Shown here: positions 46,327 to 56,609 of the stretch, in pieces | How the letters are laid out: each line of letters opens with the position of its first letter | Position numbering within the stretch: the stretch's first letter is position 1 | Source: Adiantum capillus-veneris | Taxonomy: Eukaryota > Streptophyta > Polypodiopsida > Polypodiales > Pteridaceae | Direction: 5' to 3' | DNA length: 64,000 nucleotides | Assembly (NCBI GenBank): GCA_014529385.2 | Contig: CM043942.1 | Coordinates: 52,196,774-52,260,773 of the forward strand | The notes under the pieces: model-generated | The model's input: only the letters and a program-made list of their open reading frames with translations | What the model was told of the DNA's origin: nothing | Databases searched by the model: none | Translations under genes and position numbers: made by a program

Positions 46327-47046
46327 GAGTAAACCCCACATACCTCATAAGAATCTGCCATCACTTTGTGAAGCATGATTTTCCCATAGCATCTTAGGAA
46401 CATATATCTTCGTCACTCTTTAAACACATAATAACAAATTTTATCAGCATAGGTCATATATTATTGTTATTTTAAGATGAAAGTGCTTACATGAGTAGCT
46501 TGTAGTTGCTCTTTTTCTCATTCAATAGGTATAGAAGTGGTTCCTTGTGCTTAAGCATCCTTTAGCTATTAAATAACCACAAAAGCTTTTCTTTCTTGAT
46601 CATTCGTTTCCATATAAATTTCCAATACCTTAGAGGATTACTTACAAGTTTTGTGAGTGAACCATTTTCTCCTAGCTCACTTTCTCCTTGTAGTTCACTT
46701 TCTCCCGCATCATTCTCATAGATTTCTTGGTTATCATCATCGTCATCTTGTTTTTTCTATCGAATTTCATGAAGACATTTTGATTATACATTGAAATAAT
46801 AGAAGTTCATTACATAGAGCAAATCCAACAAAATGGCACATACCATTGGGGGGTGCTAGAAGATGATTCGTTGTTGGTTTCTTTTTTCTCCATTTTCATT
46901 TTTTCGCAAGAGACTTGATGGTCCATGTATAAACGTCCTCTTCTTTCCAATGATAATTTTGTCCAGCTACTCTTACAACCTTAAACTGTAATGGAATTGA
47001 TGACGATCACCATAGCCATAAGTTGGTTGCTACATCTTCCTTTGTT
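45115..47046 (-). pseudogene. Unrecognised multi-exon gene, tandem copy 2, uninterrupted
   Basis: This has the same exon-like pieces as copy 1 but contiguous, because no CACTA element has inserted. The exon with NEKKSNYKLLM passes straight to the donor GTAAGC at 46490. The junction to LINE sequence at 47046 is identical to that at 42497, so fusion came before duplication. Microsatellites (CA at 46153-46194, TG at 46234-46257, GA at 46285-46320) sit in its introns. Confidence 0.4.
46490..46492. other. Empty CACTA target site in tandem copy 2
   Basis: GTGCTTA-CAT-GAGTAGCTT here corresponds to the two flanks of 29815-41941, with a single CAT. It is the pre-insertion state and overlaps the minus-strand donor GTAAGC. 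Confidence 0.95.
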
Positions 47047-48360
47047 GTTCGCCACTGTCGAATCTCATCCAAGGAGCCACTTTCCTTAGAAATGAGGTAT
47101 ATCAAGCCCTCACTCATGCTGTCTGCATCTCGCCTGTGTGCAAGATGTACTGAAAGGCGCTGCAAAGGTCTGAGCCTAGTAAATCCCAATACTCCAAGAA
47201 GAAGCTGGGAGTCAAACCATCCTCACCGGGACAGCTACCTCGGGGAAGTGTTCTGAGGGATGTATGGAGCTCCTCTAACTAGAGAGGCAGCTCAAGCCTC
47301 TGACGCATCTCCTCAGTCACAAGACAAGGCATTTGTGCCCAAACCTGATCTCTACATGCATCCCAACGCTCTGACTTGGGCTCTGCGGACAAAAAGCCTC
47401 GGTAAAGTCAGTGGCAACTGCACCCATATCCTTTGGCTCTGAAGCTACAAACCCGTCAGGTCTTCTCAACCGGCTGACACTAGGGTGTCCATGGCGGGGA
47501 CCCACTGTCTCAAAGAACGCCCCAATCACTCTATCACCTACCTGGGTCCACTGAGATGCATGTTGATGGAAAGCGAACTCATGACGCCTCTTCTCTATGC
47601 TAACTAGCTCCTCGCGAGCCTGCTATAACCGCTTCTCCACCCAATAACTATTTGGATCCTGCTCCTGCATCCTCTACAAGGAAGCAATGCCCCATCTGAG
47701 ATAGAGGGTCAATGTTATGTACTTTTGAGCAGAAAATCTCATTGACCTGAGTAGTATGACCGAGAAGTTCTGCAAATGAAAGAAAGAAAAAGATCTCCAC
47801 ACGATTTGTAACGAAATTTTCTAAGCTCCAAATGCTGTAATTAGAACAAAGATCAATAGGCTTGCTTGGTCATGGCAAGGTTTGATGATCAGACCCAGGT
47901 TTAGCAGAAAGCAAGTTTGGTGCCATTAAAGCTTGAAACTGTAGAAAAAATGACCTTTGCATATAAGGCACGCTGCACTCTAGTCATGCAGAGCTGCATG
48001 TCTTCTCCGCATGCGGGATTTTCATGAGGATAATGTTCTTGAGCTTGTGAACATAGTGTGCAGGCGATGGCGGTTGTGGAAGGTGAGGGAGGAGGTGCAA
48101 CAACAGTAGGTTAAATGGCGCGTCGAGGAGCTGCAGGCTGCAAAGCCTACAAATGAAAGTTGAGAGAGCGCACAAAAGAATTTAAAAAACTTGAGTGCAC
48201 TGCCTGGTTTTATTTGAACGGCGTGGAATGCATATACCTTTGGAACCTGGGTGGCGCAACCGGAGTCGAGTCTAGAAGTGCTGTTACTCAGATGGTAGGC
48301 AGTTGACTGGGAGAGGAGTGCATCCTTTCGCCCTTCGAAAAAACTTGCTGGGTTAACCTA
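47046..48360 (-). pseudogene. LINE fragment in tandem copy 2
   Basis: The same LINE portion, with the same left junction beside CCTTTGTTGTT|CGCCACTG, and retaining the segment missing from 42497-43690. The shared junction shows that it was duplicated with the tandem segment and did not insert independently. Confidence 0.85.
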
Positions 48361-48660
48361 GGAAACAAATTTATCCTGCTTAAAATAGGCCGTAGAGAGA
48401 TGCACAAGTTCATCATTATTCCTTTATTGTTATTTTTACATTGATTGTCTAAAACCATTTTGGAGAATGCTGGCACTACAATTTTCCCTGTGAAAGGCCT
48501 TAAATTGAGACAAAGACCACTAAATTGAGAGTTCTAATGTTCTCTCTCCCATGAGGTTGCTGTAGCATGCAAGTAGTCGACGCTCCCATCTGCATTGGCT
48601 GCACCTTATGATCATCTTGGTACTTCCAAAACATTGCATGAAACTGAATAGATTTAGACA

Positions 48661-48960
48661 CACTACAAGAGGTCGCGCAGAATTCGACGCAAGTACTGAC
48701 GAAATAACATTAAATTTTAAACTTAAAAGCGGTGAAATAAGGTTCGGAAGAGACGTCGGTATCATAGTGTCGGTATAACTATCGGTGTGACAGGCGTCGG
48801 AATAGGTCTATAAACAAGCGTCGAAATAATCAACGAAATAAGCACCGGCATTAATATATTAAATTCCGATGCCTATTTCGTGACCCCTACCGACGGTGAT
48901 ACCGTAACCTGTATCGACGACCAAAATGTGTAATTTTTTTTTTGGGCAGAGAGGGTTGGG
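48661..48960. repeat. Terminus and subterminal repeats of the third CACTA element
   Basis: After CACTACAAGAGG come repeated short units of the types GTCGGTAT, GACGAAATA and GGCGTCGGAATAGG. The role is as in the other two elements but the motif is different, so this is a separate family. A short inverted pair, AGAGGGTTG...CAACCCTCT, lies at 48946-49001. Confidence 0.8.
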
Positions 48961-49149
48961 AACTAATGCTGCATGTACTGCAGCAAAAGAAAACAACCCT
49001 CTCTACCCAAAGGAAAAAAATGCTGCAGCAACCGCACTCTACCTACAAGCTGACGCTAAAGAGGGAGTGTATGGCAATTAGCAAAATTGTAAGAATAACC
49101 TAACTTGTTAACATGATTAAAACATGAGTCAAAAACTGTAAAACCATAA

Positions 49150-49575
49150 ACATAACCTCTGTGCCATACCATAACCATAACCATAACCATAAACATCACA
49201 CGATTGCTATACCATCATAGCAAAACCATAACCATCACCTGAACCAATACCATAACCATAACCTTGCACAACCATAACCATAACCATAGCAAAACCATAA
49301 CCATAGCACGATTGCTATACCATCATAGCAAAACCATAACCATCACCTGAACCAAAATCATAACCATAATTTTGCACAACCATAACCATAGCAAAACCAT
49401 AACCATAGCACGATTGCCAAAACCATAACCATAACCATAACCTTGCACAACCATAACCATAACCATAACCATAACCATAACCATAACCATAACCATAACC
49501 ATAACCATAAACCATAAAACATAAACATAAGTTGACTGTCAAACCTTAACCATACCATAAACATAACCATAAACC
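49150..49575. repeat. AACCAT hexamer array with higher-order units
   Basis: Tandem CCATAA/AACCAT hexamers, nine or more in a row at 49448-49510, are interleaved with longer repeated phrases (GCACGATTGCTATACCATCA) at about 49300 and 49195. This is a minisatellite inside the third CACTA element. It is not the plant telomere repeat. Confidence 0.95.
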
Positions 49576-49599
49576 ATAAACATAAGTACTACAAAACTG

Positions 49600-50108
49600 T
49601 ACATATGCAAGAGATCACTGAGTGAGAAGCCCTCATGGTAATGCCTCCCAATCGACGTCCTCTCCCTCCTCCTCTAGCAGCTAGGTCAAAAGGGCCACAT
49701 CCATGCTTGTACCCATACTTCTCCTCTTGGCATGTCCGAAGGCGCTTCATGGCAATATCCTGCAAAATTATGGTTTAATCATTAGATAAATCTTCAAATA
49801 ACATATATACTATCAATAATTTAAAGCATACGTATAATAATTACAAACTCATGTCGAAGCGTATTGTAGCCTCCACTCCCAAGATGTGACGCTCCAGTAG
49901 ACTCAAACGTGCTCTGGCTGCATCTCTATGCTGCTGAAATCTATTGTGATTGTCTTGTGTCTCTCAGGAAATCCCAATCCACTCCTCTGTGTCCAACCAT
50001 GCCGGATTGGGATCGCCGTCATTGAATCTGTCTCTGGCCTCTGATTGACGATGAGACCTTGTGGTACCCCTCTGCTGCCGGCATGTACTCTCTTTGAATG
50101 GTGTCAAC
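49600..50108 (-). pseudogene. Third CACTA second gene, 3' part
   Basis: From the Copia insertion point leftwards, the exon reads DTIQREYMPAAEGYH, then by frame change ARDRFNDGDPNPAWLDTEEW and RDAARARLSLLERH, ending at a GTAATT donor (about 49848). It resembles NRPDWLAKEDW and DAARARVE of the inner element. Another exon (acceptor about 49760) gives DIAMKRLRTCQEEKYGYKHG and an R/G-rich tail (ARGGGRGRRLG). A stop after EEWIGIS and a frame change show decay. Confidence 0.75.
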
Positions 50109-50416
50109 AATGTTGTTGGAATTAGGATTGCAGAGAAACACACACAGCTTGGAGAAGACGAAGGAAGCTCAAGGCACACAATAGAGAGTGTGTTACTTAG
50201 TGTGTAATGGAAAGATAGATAGCCCTAGAGTGATGGGCGTATATACAATGCACGGGGGAAAAAAACCTCCTAAAGAGGGAAAAAATGCCCCGGCGGTCCT
50301 AGTGTGTTCACACACATCACTACCACATGTATATGGTAACAAATCCCCCCTGGAGTGATGCGGTGAACGAGAGCTGGCACATGAGTAAAGGGAAGTGCCA
50401 TGCCCTGAGGACAGGA

Positions 50417-51056
50417 TCAGTCGACAAAGGGGAGTAAGCCCAAAGCTTTGCGGAAAGCTTCCAGCTTCTCACGAGACAATGCCTTTGTGAAAAGATCTGC
50501 AAGGTTTTCCTGTGTTGGTACATAAGCCAAGCTGATTTCTCCTTCTGAGAGCCTCTCCCTGACATAGTGGTAATGCACCTCAATGTGCTTTGTGCGAGCA
50601 TGAAAAACTGGGTTCCTCGCAACTCCCAATGCGCTCTTACTGTCAGTGTAGATAGTGTTGGCAGTGTCCTGTCCAACACCCAAATCAGCCATAAGGCGTC
50701 TGAGCCATACACACTCAACCGTAGCTGTGAAGACTGCCTTGTACTCAGTCTCACAACTCAAAGTGGCCACAGTAGGTTGCTTCTTGCTCAACCATGATAT
50801 ACATGAACTGCCAAGCATGAAACAAAAAACCACTTGTGGACACTCGCATGTCAAAACAACCAGCCCAATCTGAGTCCGAAAAAGCATGTAAGTCTGGCGG
50901 CAATGATCCCCCCTTGGGATAAAACAAGCCAAGATGTAAAGTGCCACTAAGGTAGCGGAAAATCCTCTTAACAGCCTGCCAATGCTTAGACCCTAGGCTA
51001 TGCATAAATCTGCTGACCTGTGAGACTAAAAACTGAATATCCGGCCTCGTGTTGCA
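50417..51056 (-). pseudogene. Outer Copia RNase H, beyond the inner insertion
   Basis: This continues the reverse transcriptase frame with VSRFMHSLGSKHWQAVKRI, then FSDSDWAGCFD, SCETEYKAVF, IYTDSKSALGVA and ARTKHIEVHYHYVRE, ending at a stop at 50417. These are the D-E-D residues of Copia RNase H. One frame change near 50800 breaks it. Confidence 0.9.
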
Positions 51057-51140
51057 TGTTAGGAAATAAGACGTAGCTAAATAGATAATTGAGTAGATTA
51101 CTTAATGGAGAGAGACAGATTTATATACACGAGATTATAG

Positions 51141-51144
<4 letters not shown>

Positions 51145-51209
<65 letters not shown>
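51145..51209. repeat. (GA)n array inside an LTR
   Basis: About 60 bases of GA in the left LTR of the inner Copia. The right LTR has about nine units at the same place (55956-55974). Confidence 0.97.
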
Positions 51210-51213
<4 letters not shown>

Positions 51214-51915
51214 CACGATATACGTGGTTCACCCAATGTGGGCTACGTCCATGGGAAAGCAGCCACTCAATGGCCTTAGTACTTCAAAACAAGAAGTAGT
51301 TTACAAAGGGATTATACCCTTAATGGAGCTCCTGCCTTGCTTCACTCTCACCACCTCACACTCACCTTGTTGCATCAACTTCACACTATGAAATGTGTGT
51401 AGAAATGGCCTCCTTTTATAGGCCAAAAGGGCTGCCCTCTCTTATGAGAGACAGCCATGTGTAGCCGCCCTTGTGTAAATAAGTCCAAATTGGACCCTCC
51501 AATCCTCCCAGTGTGGCCGCCCTTGAGAAGACAAGTCTGCTTTTGAATTCGGCCACCGGCCATTGACTTCCGACCACCGGCCATTGGACTACCGGCCACC
51601 GACCAACCGACCGGTTGTTTCCCGACCACTTTCCGGCCGCCTTCCGGCCATAATATTCCGGCGAAAAAAAAAAGTCTCATGGGCCACCGCCCCCGAGGCC
51701 TTTTAAAGTTGCCCCTGATTCTTGTCCGTGAAAATTTGGTTTCCGTGAGTGATTTCCTTCACGCACGAATGCTTCTCCTGATAATTGGGGCCTTACAATT
51801 GTGCGCTTTTACCGCACAGAAAATTACAAGGGTAAATCAGGCTCCATACTTAACAATCTCCCACTTGGAGATTGATCTCCAAACCAAACCTGTGACTGCT
51901 TTCCATTCTGGCTTC

Positions 51916-54846
51916 TTATCCTTGAATGCCGATTGAAGATGAGCAAAAGCTCAACTTCTCCTTGTTGACCACCTTTGTAAACATGTCTGTAGGATTTTCA
52001 CTTGTATGCACCTTTCCTAGCTTTAGTTGTCCCTCTTCCAAAAGAGTGAGTATGAAGTGATATCTCACCTCAATGTGCTTTGTCCTTGAATGAAAGGCTG
52101 AGTTCTTCGCAAGATGGATAGCGCTTTGGCTATCACTGTACAAGACACAATTGTCTTGTTTGAATCCAAGCTCTTCTAAGAATCTGTGAAGCCACAGAAT
52201 TTTTTTGCTTGCCTCTGTCATTGCTACATACTCTGCTTCCGTGGTAGAAAGTGAAACCACTTTCTGCAGCTTTGAAGCCCAGCTTACTGCTGTGCCTCCA
52301 ACCGTGAACACATAGCCAGTAGTGCTCCTTCGAGTATCTTTGTCACCTACCATATCTGCATCAGCATACCCTTCTAGAAAAATATCAGTTCCTCCAAAAT
52401 ACAAAGCATTTGTTGTTGTCCCTTTTAGATACCTAAGTATCCACTTCACAGCTTGCCAATGCTCTTTACCTGGGTTGTCCATGAACCTACTCACAACTCC
52501 CACTGCATGTACAATGTCTGGCCTTGTCCAGACCATAGCATACATTAGAGAACCTACCGTTGTAGCATATGGAACTTTAGACATATAGGCTATCTCCTCT
52601 TGTGTCTTTGGACACATATCCTTCGTTAGTTTAAAATGACCAGCCAAAGGTGTAGAAACTGGTTTTGCATTTTGCATTGCAAACCTTTCTAGTACCTTCT
52701 TAATGTAATCTTCTTGAGATAGCTTTATTGTCTTCTTCGTCTTGTCCCTTGATATTTTCATACCAAGTATCCTCTTTGCAGCACCTAAATCTTTCATTGA
52801 AAAAGATTTGGAAAGCTCCTCTTTTAGGTCTTTGATGTCCTGCATGTTAGCACTTGCAATCAACATGTCATCAACATACAACATTAGGATGATGAATTTC
52901 CCATCTCCCAAATTCTCCGTGTAGACGCAGTGATCCGAGTTGCATCTTGTGAATCCATGATCCAACATCCATCGATCAAACTTCAAGTACCATTGTCTTG
53001 ATGCTTGCTTTAAACCATACAAGCTCTTCTTTAATCTGCAAACCATTTTCTCCTTACCTTTTACTTCATACCCCTTTGGTTGAAGCATGTAGATTTCCTC
53101 CTCTAAGTCACCGTGAGGGAATGCCGTATTTACATCCATTTGCTCGAGATTTAGATCATGAGCAGCCACAAGGCTTAAGACAAGCCTAATTGAGTTCATT
53201 TTTACAACATGAGAAAATATTTCATTGAAGTCAATACCTTTCTTTTGAGAAAAACCTTTTACCACAAGCCTAGACTTGTACCTTTTCTTCCCACCTTCTT
53301 CTTCCTTCAGCTTGTACACCCATTTGTTTTGAAGTGCCCGCTTACCTTTAGGCAACTCAACCAACGCCCATGTTTGGTTACGATGTAGTGAGTCCATCTC
53401 CACTTGCATGCTCTTCGTGCATTCTTCTTTGGATTCATGTTGCATAGCTTCTTCGTATGATTCCGGCTCTCCAGAATCTGAGATCAAGAGATGGTTGAAG
53501 GAAGGAACAAACCTTTCTGGAGGTCTACTTGCTCTTGTAGATCTTCGGGGAATAGGTTGAGGCTCCTCATTTGGTTGACGTTGTTGCACATTGTCACCGT
53601 TTGCAGTCCTTGAGTCTTCACCGTCCTCAAGCTCCATGTACTCATCACCTATTTCTTTTGTTTGTTTTCTTTCCAAGTAATCTTTGTACATATTTTGTTC
53701 GTTAAAAATTACATCCCTACTCCTTAAGATTTTACCATCTTCAGGAGTCCATAGGTGATGCCCAAAGTCTCCTTCTCCATAGCCAATGAAGAAACACTTT
53801 TTGGACTTTGCATCTAGCTTTGATCTTAGGCTTCTATCTATGTGCATGAAAGCCTCACACCCAAACACTTTGAGAAATGCATAATTCACCGGTTTACCTG
53901 TCCATGTCTCTTCTGGAACTCCCCCATCCAATGTCGTTGAGGGTGACCGATTGATTAAGTACACAGACGTACTTACAGCTTCCGCCCAAAGCTCAAGCGG
54001 TAGGCCTGCATGTAGCCGCATGTTTCGTGCTCATTCCATGATTGGCCTGTTCATCCTTTCCGAAATCCCATTTTGTTCAGGTGTCCTTGGGGTTGTCCTT
54101 TGCCTCCGAATGCCATTGCTAGCACAAAAGCTTTCAAAAGATTGGCTGCAATATTCGCCTCCATTGTCGGATCTGAGGCATTTAACCTTGGTACCTGTTT
54201 CATTCTCCACAAAGGCTTTCCACCTTTGAAATATGGAAAATACATCGGATTTATTCTTCATGACATAAACCCATGTTTTTCTAGTCGCATCGTCTATGAA
54301 TGTTACATAGTACAATGAGCCACCAAGTGATGGTGTACTTGCAGGACCCCAAACATCAGAATGAACCAACTCAAGTTTTTTATTTTTTCTTTCATTTTTT
54401 GATTTTTGAAATTTTACCCTCTTTTGTTTACCATAAACACAATCTTCACAGAACTCTAAGTCCACTTCTTTCAAACCTGGTAAAAGCTTCTTTGTTTGAA
54501 GGATTTGCATTCCTTTGGCACTCATATGCCCAAATCGGTAGTGCCACACCGCACTGTCAACATCTGTAGTTGCTGCACAAGCTGAAGGTTGCGTGCTAAC
54601 AATACACAAGTAAAGTGTACCGACTTTTTCTCCCTTGGCAACCACCAAAGATCCCTTTGAGATCTTCCACCGTTTGTTTCCGAATGCAATGTTGTGACCT
54701 TCATCGTCCAATTGTCCTGTAGAGATCAAATTTTTGTGAAGAGAAGGAACATGCCTAACATCTTTAAGCTTCCATTCATTTCCGTTAGCAGTTTTGACAG
54801 AAACTGTACCTTTGCCGACAATCTCACAAGCTTCATCATCTCCCAA
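51916..54846 (-). pseudogene. Inner Copia protease end, integrase, reverse transcriptase, RNase H
   Basis: 54846-54031 carries the protease end, WHYRFGHMSAKGMQ with CEDCVYGKQ, HSDVWGPASTPSLGG and DNGGEYCSQSFE (integrase). A TGA at 54031-54033 precedes 54021-51916 (701 residues): PVNYAFLKVFGCEAF, WALVELPKGKRALQNKWVY, QMDVNTAFPHGDLEEEIYM, LYGLKQASRQWY, LYVDDMLIAS (about 52880-52850), GYADADMVGDKDTRRS, STTEAEYVAM and ARYHF-like HIEVRYHFI. Reverse transcriptase and RNase H are complete. Together with Gag, only two one-base losses and one stop separate it from a full polyprotein. Confidence 0.93.
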
Positions 54847-54862
54847 GTATACATACCCAAAA

Positions 54863-55804
54863 TTACCTTGGTGTAGTCTTGGAAATGTTGCTTGTGTGGT
54901 GTCGCATGGAATGAAGCCCCGAATCTACTATCCAGGAATTAGACACATTGTCTAATGAGAGAATTAGAGCATCTTGCTCTACTTTACCTGCCACATTGGC
55001 CTCCGCTGTTGTCTTGTTGTCTTGAGACTCTGTCTCCTTCTTCTTCTTGGACCAGCAATCCTTCTTGACATGGCCCTTCTTGCCGTAGTTCCAACATTCA
55101 AGAACTGACTTTGTGCGTGACTTGCTCCGCCTTGAGCGATCACGACCCTTTTGGTTTTTGAACCTCTCCTTAAGCCTTCCTCTTGTTTCCACTGATAGTG
55201 CAGCACTTGATGATTCTCCTGTGCTTCTCCTTTGCATTTCCTCGCTTAGGAGAACACCCACAACATCATCAAACTTAAGAGTATTTGTGCCAGAGATAGA
55301 ATTACTTACAGCCATCACAAGGCTGTCCCAACTATCCGGTAGAGATGATAGTATAAGGAGATCTCCCACTTCGTCATCGAAATTGATTTTCATTGATCGA
55401 AGGTGACTTATGTTTGTGTTAAAGTCATTTAGGTGTTCTGCAACTGAACCATTCTCTGCCATCTTTAGATTGAACAAGCGCTTCATAAGAAATACCTTAT
55501 TGGATGCCGATGGTTTCTCGTAGAAGTCGTCAAGTGACTTCATCAAGTCCTCCGTGGTCTTCATCTCCGAAACATTGAAGGCCACCGTTGACGCCAAGCT
55601 TAACCGGATTGTTCCCAGTGCCTTTCGATCAAGGACAATCCATGCTTCATCTGCCATTGTTGCGGGCTTCTTCGCAAGACCGCCTAGTGGCAAATAGAGG
55701 TCCTTCTGGTAGAGATAGTCTTCAATCTGCATCTTCCAATGTTGGTAGTTTTTGCCGTTGAACTTCTCAATCTTGAGCTTCCCTTCCTCCGCCATAACTC
55801 CCAC
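54863..55804 (-). pseudogene. Inner Copia Gag and start of protease
   Basis: An open frame of 313 residues starts at 55804 (or ATG 55792) with KLKIEKFNGKNYQHWKMQIE. The Gag domain runs to about residue 190. The knuckle reads CWNYGKKGHVKKDC, where the second Cys is Tyr, so zinc binding would fail. WIVDSG, the protease start, is followed by a one-base loss near 54918 and a second loss near 54867, after which the frame is lost. Confidence 0.92.
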
Positions 55805-56609
55805 TCAATTAAAGGAATCCTTTCCTTGAGATAATTTAGCTACGAGCAAACCTTGCTCTGATACCAGTTGTTAGGAAATAAGACGTAGCTAAATAGATAA
55901 TTGAGTAGATTACTTAATGGAGAGAGACAGATTTATATACACGAGATTATAGAGTAGAGAGAGAGAGAGAGAGTACACACGATATACGTGGCTCACCCAA
56001 TGTGGGCTACATCCACGGGAAAGCAGCCACTCAATGGCTTTAGTACTTCAAAACAAGAAGTAGTTTACAAAGGGATTATACCCTTAATGGAGCTCCCGCC
56101 TTGCTTCACTCTCACCACCTCACACTCACCTTGTTGCATCAACTTCACACTATGAAATGTGTGTAGAAATGGCCTCCTTTGTAGGCCAAAAAGGATGCCC
56201 TCTCTAGTGAGAGACAGCCATGTGTAGCCGCCCTTGTGCGAATAAGTCCAAATCGGACCCTCCAATCCGCCCATGTGTGGCCGCCCTTGAGAAGACAAGT
56301 CCGCTTTTGAATTCGGCCACCGGCCACCGGCCATTGACTTCCAACCACCGGCCAACCGACCGGTTGTTTTTCGACCACTTTCCGGCCGCCGTCCGGCCAT
56401 AATATTCTGGCGAAAAAAAAAAGTCTGGGGGGCCTCCGCCCCCGAGGCCTTTAAAGTTGCCCCTGATTCTTGTCCGTGAAAATTTTGGTTTCCGGTGAGT
56501 GATTTTCCTTCACGCACGATGGCTTCTCCTCATAATGGGAGCCTTACAAATGTGCGCTTTTACCACAGAAAATTGCAAGGGTAAATCAGGCTCCATACTT
56601 AACATTGCA

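Larger units (their letters stand above)
43780..48616. repeat. Tandem segment, copy 2 (uninterrupted)
   Basis: It begins TACTTCCAAAAAAATGCATG (about 43781) like 27268 in copy 1 and 48617 in the partial third copy. It is longer than copy 1 because of a large GA array at 44270-44400 and a LINE fragment without the internal 100-base loss of copy 1. A third copy starts at 48617 and is cut after about 44 bases by the next CACTA element. Confidence 0.93.
51057..56604 (-). mobile_element. Copia retrotransposon, inner of the nested pair
   Basis: LTRs lie at 51057-51855 (799 bp) and 55869-56604 (736 bp), TGTTAGG...CTTAACA, with the 5-bp duplication TTGCA at 51052-51056 and 56605-56609. Most of the length difference is a GA array (51145-51209). 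The PBS (TGGTATCAGAGC, minus strand) is at 55855-55866, and the polypurine tract CCAAGTGGGAGATT touches the left LTR. It splits the reverse transcriptase-RNase H junction of the outer Copia. Confidence 0.97.

Noticed and set aside
49315-49570. Y-G or M-V repeat proteins on the minus strand
   Set aside because: Direct translation of the AACCAT hexamer array in three phases.
49150-49575. Interstitial telomere repeats
   Set aside because: The unit is CCATAA, not the plant CCCTAAA. Higher-order structure fits a transposon-borne minisatellite.
52322-53189. Several plus-strand frames of 60-88 residues
   Set aside because: Antisense shadows of the Copia reverse transcriptase frame.
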